This document shows positions 1 to 7,895 of a DNA stretch of 64,000 bases, in pieces. The position numbers and the translations under genes were made by a program. The stretch comes from Rathayibacter sp. Leaf185 (GTDB lineage Bacteria > Actinomycetota > Actinomycetes > Actinomycetales > Microbacteriaceae). Every line of letters starts with the position of its first letter. The stretch's first letter is position 1. The stretch spans positions 37,659 through 101,658 of the forward strand of contig NZ_LMPP01000007.1 in NCBI RefSeq assembly GCF_001423885.1, given 5' to 3'. The notes beneath the pieces are model-generated. The model saw nothing but the letters and a program-made list of their open reading frames with translations, was not told the origin of the DNA and made no database searches.

Positions 1-1
1 C

Positions 2-958
2 GCGTCTACCCTCTCCCGCGCCGGTGGCACGAATCTCACTCTCGCGCTGCTGACCAGTCCCGACAGCGGCAGCCTGCTCGATCAGCTCGCATCGATGACC
101 AAGCTGACGGAGAAGACCGACGCGATCTACACGACCGCCCGCACCGACTCCAACACCGCCACCGCCCTCACCTCGCAGGCAAACATCGCCCGCGATGCTC
201 TCGCGGACCTCGCGGTCGCCGCGGATGCCGCTCTCGCCGATGCGATCGCCGCGCGCGAGGCCGCCGACACGCGAGTGCAGGAACAGCAGGATTACGAGAG
301 CACCCTCCGCAGCCAACTCGCCGTTCTCACCGAGAACCGCGCCGCGACCGAAGCCGACTATGAGACAGGCGAGGACGCGCGCCGCGCCGCGGAAGCAGCC
401 CGCGCGGCCGAGGAAGCCGCCCGCATTGCTGCCCAGGCCGAAGCCGCCAGAATTGCCGAAGCTGCCCGCGCCGCTGCGCCAGCCAGCAGCGCTCCGGCCG
501 GAGGCACGGCACCCGCAGGTGGCGGGGCGCCGGTCGCCGGCCCTTCTTCCCAGGGGTGGGTGAAGCCCGTCTCCGGCCGCATCAGCAGCCCCTTCGGACC
601 CCGCCCGCAACAGCCCGTCGCCGGCGTGAACCCCTTCCACTACGCGACCGACATCGTCGCCAGCTGCGGAACTCCCGTCGCCGCCGCCTCTAGCGGCACC
701 GTCTCCTACTCGGGCGCCTTCGGCAGCTACGGCAACTGGGTCCTCCTCGATCACGGCAACGGGATCCAGACCGGCTACGCCCACAACTCCACCCTCCTCG
801 TCGACGCCGGCCAGACCGTCACCGCGGGCCAGATCATCGCCCTCGTCGGCACCACCGGAGCCTCCACCGGCTGCCACTCCCACTACGAAACCCGCACCGG
901 CGGCGCCCGCGTGGACCCTGAACCGTTCATGCGAGCCCGCGGCGTCACCCTCGGATGA
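2..958 (+). CDS. M23 family metallopeptidase, 5' end outside window
   Basis: The reading frame is open from base 2 with no stop, so the gene starts before the window; an internal ATG at 95 is possible but the frame before it reads like protein. The first ~150 visible residues are an Ala/Glu/Arg-rich coiled coil followed by a Pro/Gly/Ala linker. The C-terminal ~110 residues form an M23 (lysostaphin-type) peptidase domain with the zinc ligands HYATD and HSH. Family knowledge: coiled-coil plus M23 proteins are secreted peptidoglycan endopeptidases or their activators. On a conjugative plasmid this could help open the wall for transfer, but it lies far from the secretion operon, so that role is only inferred. 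Confidence 0.85.
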   Translation, partial: ASTLSRAGGTNLTLALLTSPDSGSLLDQLASMTKLTEKTDAIYTTARTDSNTATALTSQANIARDALADLAVAADAALADAIAAREAADTRVQEQQDYESTLRSQLAVLTENRAATEADYETGEDARRAAEAARAAEEAARIAAQAEAARIAEAARAAAPASSAPAGGTAPAGGGAPVAGPSSQGWVKPVSGRISSPFGPRPQQPVAGVNPFHYATDIVASCGTPVAAASSGTVSYSGAFGSYGNWVLLDHGNGIQTGYAHNSTLLVDAGQTVTAGQIIALVGTTGASTGCHSHYETRTGGARVDPEPFMRARGVTLG

Positions 959-990
959 TCGACTCCCGCACCAGCGCGGCCCACAGACGT

Positions 991-1077
991 TCACTGATGT
1001 CGCCCTTGCCGCGACGTCAGTGATCGCGGCTGCAGTGCCTGGTCCGTATTCGGGTTACCGACCGGGCACTGCAGCCG
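991..1077 (+). terminator. Two successive hairpins after the M23 gene
   Basis: Arms 991-1002 and 1012-1023 pair with one mismatch. Arms 1027-1039 (CGGCTGCAGTGCC) and 1065-1077 are exact reverse complements. Together they probably end the M23 transcript. There is no U-tract, which is common for terminators in high-GC actinobacteria. Confidence 0.6.
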
Positions 1078-1115
1078 TGTTCCCCTGACCACTGCTCATC
1101 TGAAAGAATCTGCGC

Positions 1116-1487
1116 ATGGATGCAGACAGCGGGTGCGGGCGGCACGTCGAGAGCCCGTACGTCGAACTCGCGGTCGAGGTGTTCTCGATGCTGGCCGACG
1201 CCACCCGGGTGCGGATCGTGCTCGCCCTCGCCGACGGCGAACTCGCGGTGAACGACCTGGCCGAGCGGGTCGGGAAGTCACCCGCCGCGGTGTCACAGCA
1301 TCTCGCGAAGCTGCGGCTGGCGCGGGTGGTCTCGACCCGTCAGGAGGGGACGCGCGTGTTCTACCGCCTGACGAACGAGCACGCCAGCCAGCTCGTGGCG
1401 GACGCGATCTTCCAGGCCGAGCACCAGCTCGGCGGCACTCCCGCCCACCATCACGGGGAGGCGGGCGATGCGGACCGCACTGCGTAG
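1116..1487 (+). CDS. ArsR/SmtB family metal sensor, KmtR-like
   Basis: A 123-residue winged-helix repressor with the recognition helix around KSPAAVSQHLAKL. His89, Glu102, His103, His111 and His112 have the same spacing as the nickel/cobalt ligands I recall for mycobacterial KmtR (His88, Glu101, His102, His110, His111). The ArsR-type Cys-Val-Cys site is absent. It overlaps the following transporter gene by 20 nt, so the two are translationally coupled and the repressor probably controls the exporter. The metal (Ni/Co rather than Zn or As) is inferred from ligand spacing alone. Confidence 0.8.
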   Translation: MDADSGCGRHVESPYVELAVEVFSMLADATRVRIVLALADGELAVNDLAERVGKSPAAVSQHLAKLRLARVVSTRQEGTRVFYRLTNEHASQLVADAIFQAEHQLGGTPAHHHGEAGDADRTA

Positions 1488-2520
1488 CCGGGGAGTGCAG
1501 GCGGCGCTGCTCTCCGCGGTCCTGTTCGGCGCGGGAACGCCCGCGGCCAAGCTCCTGCTCGACTCCGTCAGCCCCTGGCTGCTCGCCGGACTCCTCTACT
1601 GCGGCTCCGGGATCGGGCTCGGCCTCCTGCGTCTGGTCCGCCGCTCCCCTCGCGTGCACCTCGAGCGCGGCGAGTACGCACCGCTCGGCGGCGCGATCCT
1701 CTTCGGCGGGATCCTCGGCCCCGTCCTGCTGCTCGTCGGCCTGGTGAACACACCCGCCTCCGGAGCGTCGCTGCTGCTGAACGCGGAGGGAGTCGCGACC
1801 GCACTGCTGGCCTGGTTCGTCTTCCGCGAGAACGTCGACCGGCGCATCGCCGTCGGCATGCTCGCCATCGTCGCGGGCGCCGTCGTGCTCACCGTGCCCG
1901 CGGGGATCGCGTTCGGCAGCCCCTGGCCGGCGCTGGCGATCCTCGGCGCCTGCCTGTGCTGGGGCATCGACAACAACCTCACCCGGAAGGTCGCCCTCAC
2001 CGACACGACCTGGCTCGCGGCAGTCAAAGGCGGCGTCGCCGGGCCGGTGAACCTCGTCCTCGCCTTCACACTCGGAGCGCAGCTGCCCGCCCTCGGCAAC
2101 ATCGCCGCCGCGCTGACCGTCGGCTTCTTCGCCTACGGAGTGAGCCTCGTGCTCTTCATCGTCGCCCTCCGGCACGTGGGCACCGCCCGGGCGGGCGCCT
2201 ACTACTCCGTCGCCCCGTTCTTCGGCGCCGTCCTCGCCGCCGTCCTCGGCGAACCGGTGACCGCGCCGCTGCTCGTCGCCGCCGCGCTGATGGCGGTCGG
2301 GATCGGACTGCACCTCACGGAGCGCCACGAGCACGAGCACACCCACCAAGCGATCAGCCACGACCACTGGCACACCCACGACGACCCGGACGAACACCAC
2401 CGCCACGAGCACGACGAGCCCGTCCCCGCCGGGACCCGGCACCGGCACGTCCACACTCACGAGGCGATCACGCACACCCACGAGCACTACCCGGACAGCC
2501 ACCACCGCCACGAGCACTGA
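1468..2520 (+). CDS. DMT/EamA family transporter with His-rich tail
   Basis: A 350-residue membrane protein with about ten hydrophobic segments arranged as two EamA repeats (residues ~1-140 and ~150-285). The last ~65 residues are a hydrophilic tail full of His, Asp and Glu, of the kind that binds transition metals. Encoded directly after and overlapping a KmtR-like sensor gene, it is probably an exporter for Ni, Co or Zn. EamA proteins have many substrates, so the metal role rests on the neighbour and the tail. Confidence 0.75.
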   Translation: MRTALRSRGVQAALLSAVLFGAGTPAAKLLLDSVSPWLLAGLLYCGSGIGLGLLRLVRRSPRVHLERGEYAPLGGAILFGGILGPVLLLVGLVNTPASGASLLLNAEGVATALLAWFVFRENVDRRIAVGMLAIVAGAVVLTVPAGIAFGSPWPALAILGACLCWGIDNNLTRKVALTDTTWLAAVKGGVAGPVNLVLAFTLGAQLPALGNIAAALTVGFFAYGVSLVLFIVALRHVGTARAGAYYSVAPFFGAVLAAVLGEPVTAPLLVAAALMAVGIGLHLTERHEHEHTHQAISHDHWHTHDDPDEHHRHEHDEPVPAGTRHRHVHTHEAITHTHEHYPDSHHRHEH

Positions 2521-2540
2521 CAGGGTCCACCAACGGATGC

Positions 2541-3542
2541 CTACCGCGCGGGCCCGCTCACTTCGCTCGGCGGCGATTCTGCGGGGCGACCAGGTGCGAG
2601 CCGCGGAATGAGTCGAACGAACACGACCATGCCGACGAGTTCCACCAGGGTCTGGGTGACAACGACGACCGGCGCGAGCGCGAGCGATGCGGGCAGCGCG
2701 AGGGCGAGCGGCAGGACGACGAGGGAGTTGCGGGTCGCGCCGCTGAACACGAGCGCGCGAGTCGCGGAGTACTCGAGGCCGAAGAGGCGGGCGACACCGA
2801 GCCCGGCGGCAGCCATGACGACGAGGAAGCCTGCGTAGAGCGGAATGAGGACGAGCAGCTGTCCGACGGCCGCGCCGACGGCGCCGGCCTGCGAGGCGAC
2901 GACGACGAACAGGGTCGCCATCATCAGCGGCACCATCAGGCCGAGCATCGTGGACTCGATGACCCGGCCCGCCCGGTGCCGGCGGCCGAGGGCCTGCACG
3001 AGAGCGGCCGCGGTGAGCGGCACGACGATAAGCAGCAGGAACGCGCGCGCGAACGGGCCGACCTCGACCACGGCGACGCCCCCCGTTCCGAGGAAGAGCA
3101 GCAGATACAGCGGCAGGAGCAGGATCTGCGCGAGCATCAGCAGCGGCGCCGCGGCGAGCAGCCGGTCGGACGCGCCTCCGGCGAGGCCGGCGAAGACGAT
3201 CACGTAGTCGATGCACGGCGTCAGCAGCACCAGCAGCACCCCGAACAGCAACGCAGGAGTGTCCGCCACGAACCGGGACAGGCCATAGGCGACGACGGGC
3301 ACGACGACGAAGTTCAAGACCCCGACCGCCGCGAGGAAACGGCCGTCACGCAGTGACCGGCCGATCGCGGCGAACGGGACGCCGAGGAACGTGGCGAACA
3401 GCAGCAGCGCGAGCACCGGCTCGATCGCGACCTCCAGATGGTGCGCGGCGGGCAGCAGCAGCCCGAGCGCAGCGCCGGCCGCGATCGCGACGAGATAGTG
3501 GGCGATCTGGCGATGCTCGAGCCAGGCGACAAACGCGCTCAC
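2541..3542 (-). CDS. ACR3/BASS-type arsenite exporter-like protein
   Basis: A 333-residue protein with about ten transmembrane segments. The motif TPCIDYVIVF in mid-protein resembles the conserved Cys segment of ACR3 arsenite permeases in the bile acid:sodium symporter superfamily. The start is taken as GTG at 3542: it is the only start candidate before the first membrane segment and lies ~30 nt downstream of a MerR-type promoter. The frame runs open further upstream, but that part overlaps the divergent merR gene and reads as a shadow. Arsenite/antimonite export under MerR control is the likely role; another organic anion is possible. Confidence 0.75.
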   Translation of the reverse strand: MSAFVAWLEHRQIAHYLVAIAAGAALGLLLPAAHHLEVAIEPVLALLLFATFLGVPFAAIGRSLRDGRFLAAVGVLNFVVVPVVAYGLSRFVADTPALLFGVLLVLLTPCIDYVIVFAGLAGGASDRLLAAAPLLMLAQILLLPLYLLLFLGTGGVAVVEVGPFARAFLLLIVVPLTAAALVQALGRRHRAGRVIESTMLGLMVPLMMATLFVVVASQAGAVGAAVGQLLVLIPLYAGFLVVMAAAGLGVARLFGLEYSATRALVFSGATRNSLVVLPLALALPASLALAPVVVVTQTLVELVGMVVFVRLIPRLAPGRPAESPPSEVSGPAR

Positions 3543-3579
3543 GGCAGCAGACCGGGAAGGAGGAGGGGCACGGGGTGCA

Positions 3580-3610
3580 ACGGTAAACGTTCGAGCCGCT
3601 TGAAGGTCAA
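3580..3610 (-). promoter_or_regulatory. MerR-type promoter/operator for the ACR3-like gene
   Basis: On the minus strand a -35 box TTGACC (3605-3610) and a -10-like TACCGT (3580-3585) are separated by 19 nt, the over-long spacing typical of MerR-activated promoters. The spacer contains the imperfect dyad ACCTTCAAG...CGAACGTT. The divergent merR gene begins at 3639. Confidence 0.65.
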
Positions 3611-3638
3611 GCGGGGGCTCCGGCCGTAGGGTCGGCGT

Positions 3639-4094
3639 GTGCGAATCTCGGATGTCAGCAAGCGCAGCGGCGTCTCCGCGACGGCGTTGCGGTACTACGA
3701 GTCCATCGGACTCCTCACCCCGAGCCGCAGCAGCAACGGGTACCGCGACTACGACGCGGACGTGCTCGCCCGCCTGGACCTCATCGAGTCCAGCAAGGAA
3801 CTCGGCCTCCCACTCGAGGACATCGGCCGGCACCTCCGCGCCCTCGAAACCACCTCCTGCACGGACGTCCGCGACGGACTGCGCCCGCTCCTCGCGGAGC
3901 GGGTGCGGCAACTGGACGAGAAGCGGGCGCGACTCGATGAGCTGCGCAGCCGCCTCAGCCGCGCGGACCACGACCTCGCCGCGTGCCCTGACCGGGACGA
4001 GCGCTGCTCCACTGAATGCATCTTCCGCGCACGCTATCGGCCTACTGCTTCCGCGCGATCCGGCGCCGCCGAAGGCTTCACGGCAAAAAAGTAG
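3639..4094 (+). CDS. MerR family regulator, divergent from the ACR3-like gene
   Basis: A 151-residue MerR protein: N-terminal winged helix (MRISDVSKRSGVSATALRYY), dimerisation coiled coil at ~75-115, and Cys residues at the C-terminal end (TTSCTD, LAACPDRDERCSTECIF) that could bind As(III) or a metal. The GTG start has no clear ribosome site and may be leaderless. Oddity: the last ~12 residues (GAAEGFTAKK) are encoded by the dispersed plasmid repeat that begins at 4065, so the natural C-terminus was probably replaced when this cargo joined the plasmid. Confidence 0.8.
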   Translation: MRISDVSKRSGVSATALRYYESIGLLTPSRSSNGYRDYDADVLARLDLIESSKELGLPLEDIGRHLRALETTSCTDVRDGLRPLLAERVRQLDEKRARLDELRSRLSRADHDLAACPDRDERCSTECIFRARYRPTASARSGAAEGFTAKK

Positions 4095-4216
4095 GGCGAC
4101 CAACGGCGGCCGGCGCAGCCGGGCGACCTTCTGGCGGCGCTCCGTCGCCGCTGCACGAGCGCAGCTCGCGCCTCCCGGAGCGGGATCCCCGGGGAGCGTG
4201 AGGGCCCGCCCCTCAC
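4065..4216. repeat. Dispersed leader repeat, partial copy (R8)
   Basis: From GCCGCCGAAGGCTTCA onward this matches the region around 60460-60615 closely, including the run GGCGACCAACGGCGG and the closing hairpin with GTGAGGG (4198-4204) and CCCCTCAC (4209-4216). Only the outer part of the module is present: the long palindrome seen elsewhere is missing and the merR cargo abuts it. Confidence 0.7.
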
Positions 4217-4246
4217 GGGCTACCTACCTATATAGGTAGGTAGCCC
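4217..4246 (-). terminator. 30-bp perfect palindrome downstream of the DUF3560 gene
   Basis: GGGCTACCTACCTAT (4217-4231) is followed with no loop by its exact reverse complement (4232-4246). It lies 8 nt after the stop of the minus-strand DUF3560 gene and probably acts as its terminator, or as a site bound by a dimeric protein. Confidence 0.6.
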
Positions 4247-4253
4247 TCGCCGT

Positions 4254-5246
4254 TTAGCTCGCGGCGGCCTTCTCGGCGGCCGCGGTACGGGCTGCCTCAA
4301 CCTCGGCGGCGGTGTGGTGTCCCTGAACGTCGGCGTAGGCGACTTTGTAGGGGCGGGTTCCGTCGTTCCAGTCGAGCGCGACGGTCACGCTCTTGGGGTT
4401 CACGCGGGTCACGACGTGCCAGCCGAAGCGGTGCTTGATCATGTCGCCCTTGGCGATCGTGTCTCGGCTGTGGATCGTGACTTGTCCGGCGGCGGCTTGC
4501 GTTTCGCGGACGGCGGTCCAGTAGTCGCGCTGGTCGTCGAGCTGCGCGCGCTGGGTGAGCAGCCGCTCCCGGTAAGCGCCGGTGGCGGGGGCGGTCGTTT
4601 CGATGTAGCCGCCGCCGAAGTTGTGCGAGCTGCCCTCGATCTTCCGCGTGCATCCGCGAATGTCGGTGTCGAGCCGGTCGATGCGGCGGGCGACCATTCC
4701 GGGGGCGTAGCGGTGTTCGGTGGTGTGGGCGGCGACGTCGGCGCGGGCGCGGGCGCGGGTGGCCTCGCGGTCGGCCTCGACGCTGCGGCCCATCGCGTTG
4801 TGGGCCTTCTCGATCGCGTTGCGGTGCCGCGTCTCGGAGTGGTGGCCGATCTTGATCGGCTCGCCACCCTCCGGGAGCCGATCGAACGCGCGGCGCGCGG
4901 CCGCGTCGGCGGTATCGGCGTCGACGGCGCGGCGGTCGGCCTTCGCGTCGAGCGCGTCGACCCGGACGGCCTGGCGCTCGATGGTCGCCGCCTCCGCCTC
5001 GATGGTCGGGCGGAACGTCTCTTCGGCTTCGATGGTGACCTCGTGTCCGGCGTCGCGCAGGGCGGTCGCGGCGCGGTTGATGGTCCACCACTTCGGCAGG
5101 CGGTCACGGGACTGCGGGACGTACCACGCGCTGATGGAGCGGCCCCAGCGCCAGCCGGACGCCTTGAGGATCTCGGCGGTGCCGTCGCCGCGGCTGGTGC
5201 CCTCGATGATCGTTCCGGCTTCGGGGGTGTGGGTGATGGTGAGCAT
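4254..5246 (-). CDS. DUF3560 domain-containing protein
   Basis: A 330-residue soluble protein. The central part, including EPIKIGHHSETRHRNAIEKA and a following charged helical region, matches what I recall of DUF3560, a family common on actinobacterial plasmids and of unknown function. The N-terminal ~60 residues form a separate small domain (TPEAGTIIEG...WRWGRSISAWYVPQ). AAGGAG lies 7 nt before the ATG. It is followed by a strong palindrome and preceded by a 121-residue gene in the same direction 27 nt away, so the two are probably cotranscribed. Confidence 0.75.
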   Translation of the reverse strand: MLTITHTPEAGTIIEGTSRGDGTAEILKASGWRWGRSISAWYVPQSRDRLPKWWTINRAATALRDAGHEVTIEAEETFRPTIEAEAATIERQAVRVDALDAKADRRAVDADTADAAARRAFDRLPEGGEPIKIGHHSETRHRNAIEKAHNAMGRSVEADREATRARARADVAAHTTEHRYAPGMVARRIDRLDTDIRGCTRKIEGSSHNFGGGYIETTAPATGAYRERLLTQRAQLDDQRDYWTAVRETQAAAGQVTIHSRDTIAKGDMIKHRFGWHVVTRVNPKSVTVALDWNDGTRPYKVAYADVQGHHTAAEVEAARTAAAEKAAAS

Positions 5247-5273
5247 GTCGGTTCTCCTTCTCGGTTCGGGGGG

Positions 5274-5639
5274 TCAGTCGTTGGCGCGGTAGTCGGCGGG
5301 CGTCTCGCTGCGGTCGTGCAGCGCGTACGCGGCCGGGAACAGGTCGAGCGCTCGCGCGACGTCGACCGGCACGACGACGTAGGCACCGGAGGCCATGTAG
5401 CCGACGCGATCCGCGGGCAGCGCCTCCACGGGCTCGAAGTGCTGCAACGTCACCCCGGGAAGCCCCGCGCGGCCCTCGCGGGTGACCAGGTGCACGGCCG
5501 GTGTCTGCTCGGTCACCGGGTCGCGGCCACCGGCGCCGACGATGACCACCTGACGGGCGGTCCGGCTGATCCCGTCCGCTCCGGGTCCGTGGTACTCGCT
5601 CGTGATGACCTCGGTACGGGTGCCGCGCTGCTGACTCAT
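5274..5639 (-). CDS. Hypothetical plasmid protein, 121 aa
   Basis: I do not recognise this protein. It is small, soluble and mixed alpha/beta in appearance, without membrane segments or catalytic motifs I can name. It has a ribosome site (GAGGGAG) before the ATG. Upstream lies a full copy of the long palindromic leader repeat (5662-5823), as for the small genes starting at 51763 and 63769. It is probably the first gene of a two-gene unit with the DUF3560 gene. Confidence 0.65.
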   Translation of the reverse strand: MSQQRGTRTEVITSEYHGPGADGISRTARQVVIVGAGGRDPVTEQTPAVHLVTREGRAGLPGVTLQHFEPVEALPADRVGYMASGAYVVVPVDVARALDLFPAAYALHDRSETPADYRAND

Positions 5640-5661
5640 GGTGTGTCTCCCTCTGGCTGAT

Positions 5662-5823
5662 CGTTTTTCTTTGCCTCTCCGGCGGGGAAGACCGTTTGAG
5701 TGGAGGCGGCGGAGTGACGCCGATCACGAGCGATGTGAGGGAGCGCAGCGACCGCGTTCGGGATCGGTGGCACGCAGCCGCCGGAGCGAAATAGGTTGAA
5801 ACCGCGGAGAGGTGAAGAAAACG
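5662..5823 (-). repeat. Long imperfect palindromic leader repeat R1
   Basis: The 162-bp element begins CGTTTTTCTTTGCCTCTCCG and ends CGGAGAGGTGAAGAAAACG, which are near-inverted copies. An inner stem pairs CCGATCACGA (5720-5729) with TCGGGATCGG (5758-5767), one mismatch. Its loop carries AGGGAGCGCAGCGACCGCGT, shared with the copies at 54354 and 60270 but not with those at 50741, 51789, 62630 and 63795. It lies in the 5' leader of the gene starting at 5639. No gene is seen between 5640 and 5939. Confidence 0.8.
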
Positions 5824-5939
5824 CGCAAGAACGGGCCGCGCAGCGGCCTCCCTCCCCCGGCATCGCCGGTGCCGCGTCTAGCGGCCCCCGGAACGGGTAG
5901 AGGAAGAGTGCAGGCTGACGGGCGCCGCCGGCAGTGGGT

Positions 5940-6947
5940 CTAACGGCTTCGGTCGCCGCGGTCCGGCGCCTGCGCCGGCGTCGTGGGGAAGCTGCGGGTA
6001 ACGGTCGCTCGTGCTTGCGCGAGGGCAGTGTCGATCAGGGGTTCTCCGAACGCGGTGCGCGACTTGTCGACGTCGAGCGTGCGCGGCTGCCCTTCGGCGG
6101 CGGTGCTGTAGCGGCGGTAGCGCATGACGGTCGGTCCGGTGTCGGCCAGCTGCTCGGCGGCGACCTCGGGGAGGGAGCGGCCGTCCGGGCCGGCGTAGAC
6201 GCCGCGGGCGTACTCGCTGGGCACCCATCGGCCGCCGAGCTCGTCGGCGCCGTCGAGGGCGCGTTCGTAGGACTGCTGCCAGCGGCCGGCGATGCGCGAC
6301 TCCGACAGCTCGAACGGGACCTCCACGTCGATGACCTCGACGCTGTAGCCGGCGGATCCGAGTCGCTGCCCCAGCTCGACGGCCTTCTCGGGTGAGGAGA
6401 GCACGGTGTCGATCACGAGGTTCTGACCGTCGCGCACCGCCTCGCTGCGCAGTTGGAGCGCGAGGATGGACGACTCTTCGTGGACGAGGGAGGCCAGCTC
6501 GAGCGGGAAGAACCGCTCCCCCGCCGCCTCGGCGGCTCGAACTTCTGACGGGATGATCGCGCGGTCGTAGCTGCCGTCCTTGATCGCCTCGGTGAGCAGG
6601 GCGCGCTTAAACTCGTCCGCGTCGACGGTGATCCACGCGCCGCGGTCGGCGCCGAGCACGTCCGCGAGGACGGTCGACTTCCCGGCCCCGGGCGGGCCGG
6701 CGAGGATGATCGCCTTCCGGTCCGCGCGCACGTCAGGGAAGCGATCGCGGTACTCGGCCACGAGTCGATCGTGCAGCTCTTGCCGCGCAGCGCGCGGCTG
6801 ATACGTGCCATCAGGGTCCCGGACGAACCAGTCGCGGTTGTTGACCGTCGCCCGCTCGCCGGCAGGGCTCAGCGGGCCGCCGGCCCGAGCCCACTCGCGC
6901 ACCGTCTCGCGGTGCGCGGCGATCGCTGACGAGTCCTCGCCCGTCAC
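5940..6947 (-). CDS. Zeta toxin family protein
   Basis: A 335-residue P-loop kinase-like protein. The Walker A motif GPPGAGKST is near residue 85, followed by ITVDADEFK, typical of zeta/PezT toxins that phosphorylate UDP-N-acetylglucosamine and block cell-wall synthesis. It is longer than classical zeta, with ~70 extra N-terminal residues. The GTG start overlaps the stop of the upstream HTH gene (GTGA), so toxin translation is coupled to the putative antitoxin. Probably a plasmid addiction module. Confidence 0.85.
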   Translation of the reverse strand: MTGEDSSAIAAHRETVREWARAGGPLSPAGERATVNNRDWFVRDPDGTYQPRAARQELHDRLVAEYRDRFPDVRADRKAIILAGPPGAGKSTVLADVLGADRGAWITVDADEFKRALLTEAIKDGSYDRAIIPSEVRAAEAAGERFFPLELASLVHEESSILALQLRSEAVRDGQNLVIDTVLSSPEKAVELGQRLGSAGYSVEVIDVEVPFELSESRIAGRWQQSYERALDGADELGGRWVPSEYARGVYAGPDGRSLPEVAAEQLADTGPTVMRYRRYSTAAEGQPRTLDVDKSRTAFGEPLIDTALAQARATVTRSFPTTPAQAPDRGDRSR

Positions 6948-7393
6948 CGACCTTGCTCGCTGTAGCGGGTCAGGATCTCGTCGTACATCTCCGCGTCGAT
7001 CAGGTGCTCGCTGAACGCGCGTCGGACGTCCGCGAACTCCCCCGCGTCGCCGGTCGTCCAGTCGTAGCCGTCGCTGGGCGAGCCGGGTCGGTACGACCAG
7101 CGGCCGAGCTCATCGATGGTCTGCTCGCGCGTCAGCTCGCCGGCGTCGTAGCGCTGGGCGATTTCGTAGGTGGTGGCGCCGGAGAACCCCGGGCGCACGT
7201 CCGGCACGGCGGCCGCCGACTTCAAGGCGCTGTTGACGGAGGGCTGGGAGATACCGATCAGGTGCGCGAGTTGCCTCTGCGTGGTGTCCTGCGCGGCCCG
7301 GCGCAGCTCCCGCAGGTACGACACTCTCGTCACGACCTGACGGCTGCGTAGCCGGCGAACGGTGTCCCCATCGGGCCTCTGAGCGATCGCCAT
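6944..7393 (-). CDS. HTH antitoxin-like partner of the zeta toxin
   Basis: A 149-residue protein with an N-terminal helix-turn-helix (QLAHLIGISQPSVNSALKSA) and a C-terminal helical part (EFADVRRAFSEHLIDAEMYD) that may bind the toxin. The ATG at 7393 is preferred over a GTG nine bases upstream because AGGAGGT is then correctly spaced (8 nt), while the GTG lies inside that sequence. It overlaps the toxin gene by 4 nt. The antitoxin role is inferred from position and the HTH; it probably also represses the operon. Confidence 0.7.
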   Translation of the reverse strand: MAIAQRPDGDTVRRLRSRQVVTRVSYLRELRRAAQDTTQRQLAHLIGISQPSVNSALKSAAAVPDVRPGFSGATTYEIAQRYDAGELTREQTIDELGRWSYRPGSPSDGYDWTTGDAGEFADVRRAFSEHLIDAEMYDEILTRYSEQGR

Positions 7394-7497
7394 GGCAACC
7401 ACCTCCTATAGATCATTCTATCGAAGGACCGTCACGGTCAGTGAAATACCCGAGCGGAGGGCGTGCTCAAGGATGGCGGCAAGGGACGTCTCCCACC

Positions 7498-7526
7498 AAG
7501 TCTGTTACTTACAGACCAACAGACTT
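7498..7526 (-). repeat. Inverted repeat over the end of the parB-like gene
   Basis: AAGTCTGTT (7498-7506) and AACAGACTT (7518-7526) are exact reverse complements around ACTTACAGACC. The repeat encodes the last residues of the parB-like protein and uses the same TTACAGAC words as the region upstream of parA, so it may be a centromere site as well as a terminator. Confidence 0.5.
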
Positions 7527-7895
7527 CCGAATCTCGGCCTCCGACCCGCCCGCGATCTGATCACCTCTCTCGAGAAGAAGATCGATCGCTACTCGGATGA
7601 GGGTGTTCTCCGTGATTCGCTCGGTCCCGGCGGGCCTGGTTCGCGTGAGTCGACGCGCGTGCGCAGTCAGCGCGGTGTACTGATCGTCTCGGATCTTCGC
7701 TTCTTTCCTGGCGAAGGACCGGTAGCCGGCTCCCTCAGCCGGGTCCTGTCGAGTTGCAGAGGCGTCGTCTTCCACTCCCGGCGACTTCGACGGCTGAAGA
7801 GGCTTCACCACCTCTGGGGATGCTTCGGGGGGAGTGAGAGACAGATCCGCCTGGGGCGGCGTAGACAGCATGGCGCTGAGGTCCTGGCGGGCCAT
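7509..7895 (-). CDS. Small ParB-like centromere-binding partner of ParA
   Basis: A 128-residue protein encoded immediately after parA, with the ATG overlapping the parA stop (TAATG). The N-terminal half is Pro/Ser-rich and probably disordered. The C-terminal half (ERITENTLIRVAIDLLLERG) looks like a ribbon-helix-helix or similar DNA-binding fold. Small RHH partners are usual for short ParA proteins (type Ib partition). No sequence similarity to canonical ParB is evident, so the role comes mainly from position. Confidence 0.65.
   Translation of the reverse strand: MARQDLSAMLSTPPQADLSLTPPEASPEVVKPLQPSKSPGVEDDASATRQDPAEGAGYRSFARKEAKIRDDQYTALTAHARRLTRTRPAGTERITENTLIRVAIDLLLERGDQIAGGSEAEIRKSVGL

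Noticed and set aside
1096..3216. A 706-residue minus-strand open frame across the ArsR, DMT and ACR3-like genes
   Set aside because: It is Arg/Pro/Gly-rich, antisense to clear genes and reflects high GC content.
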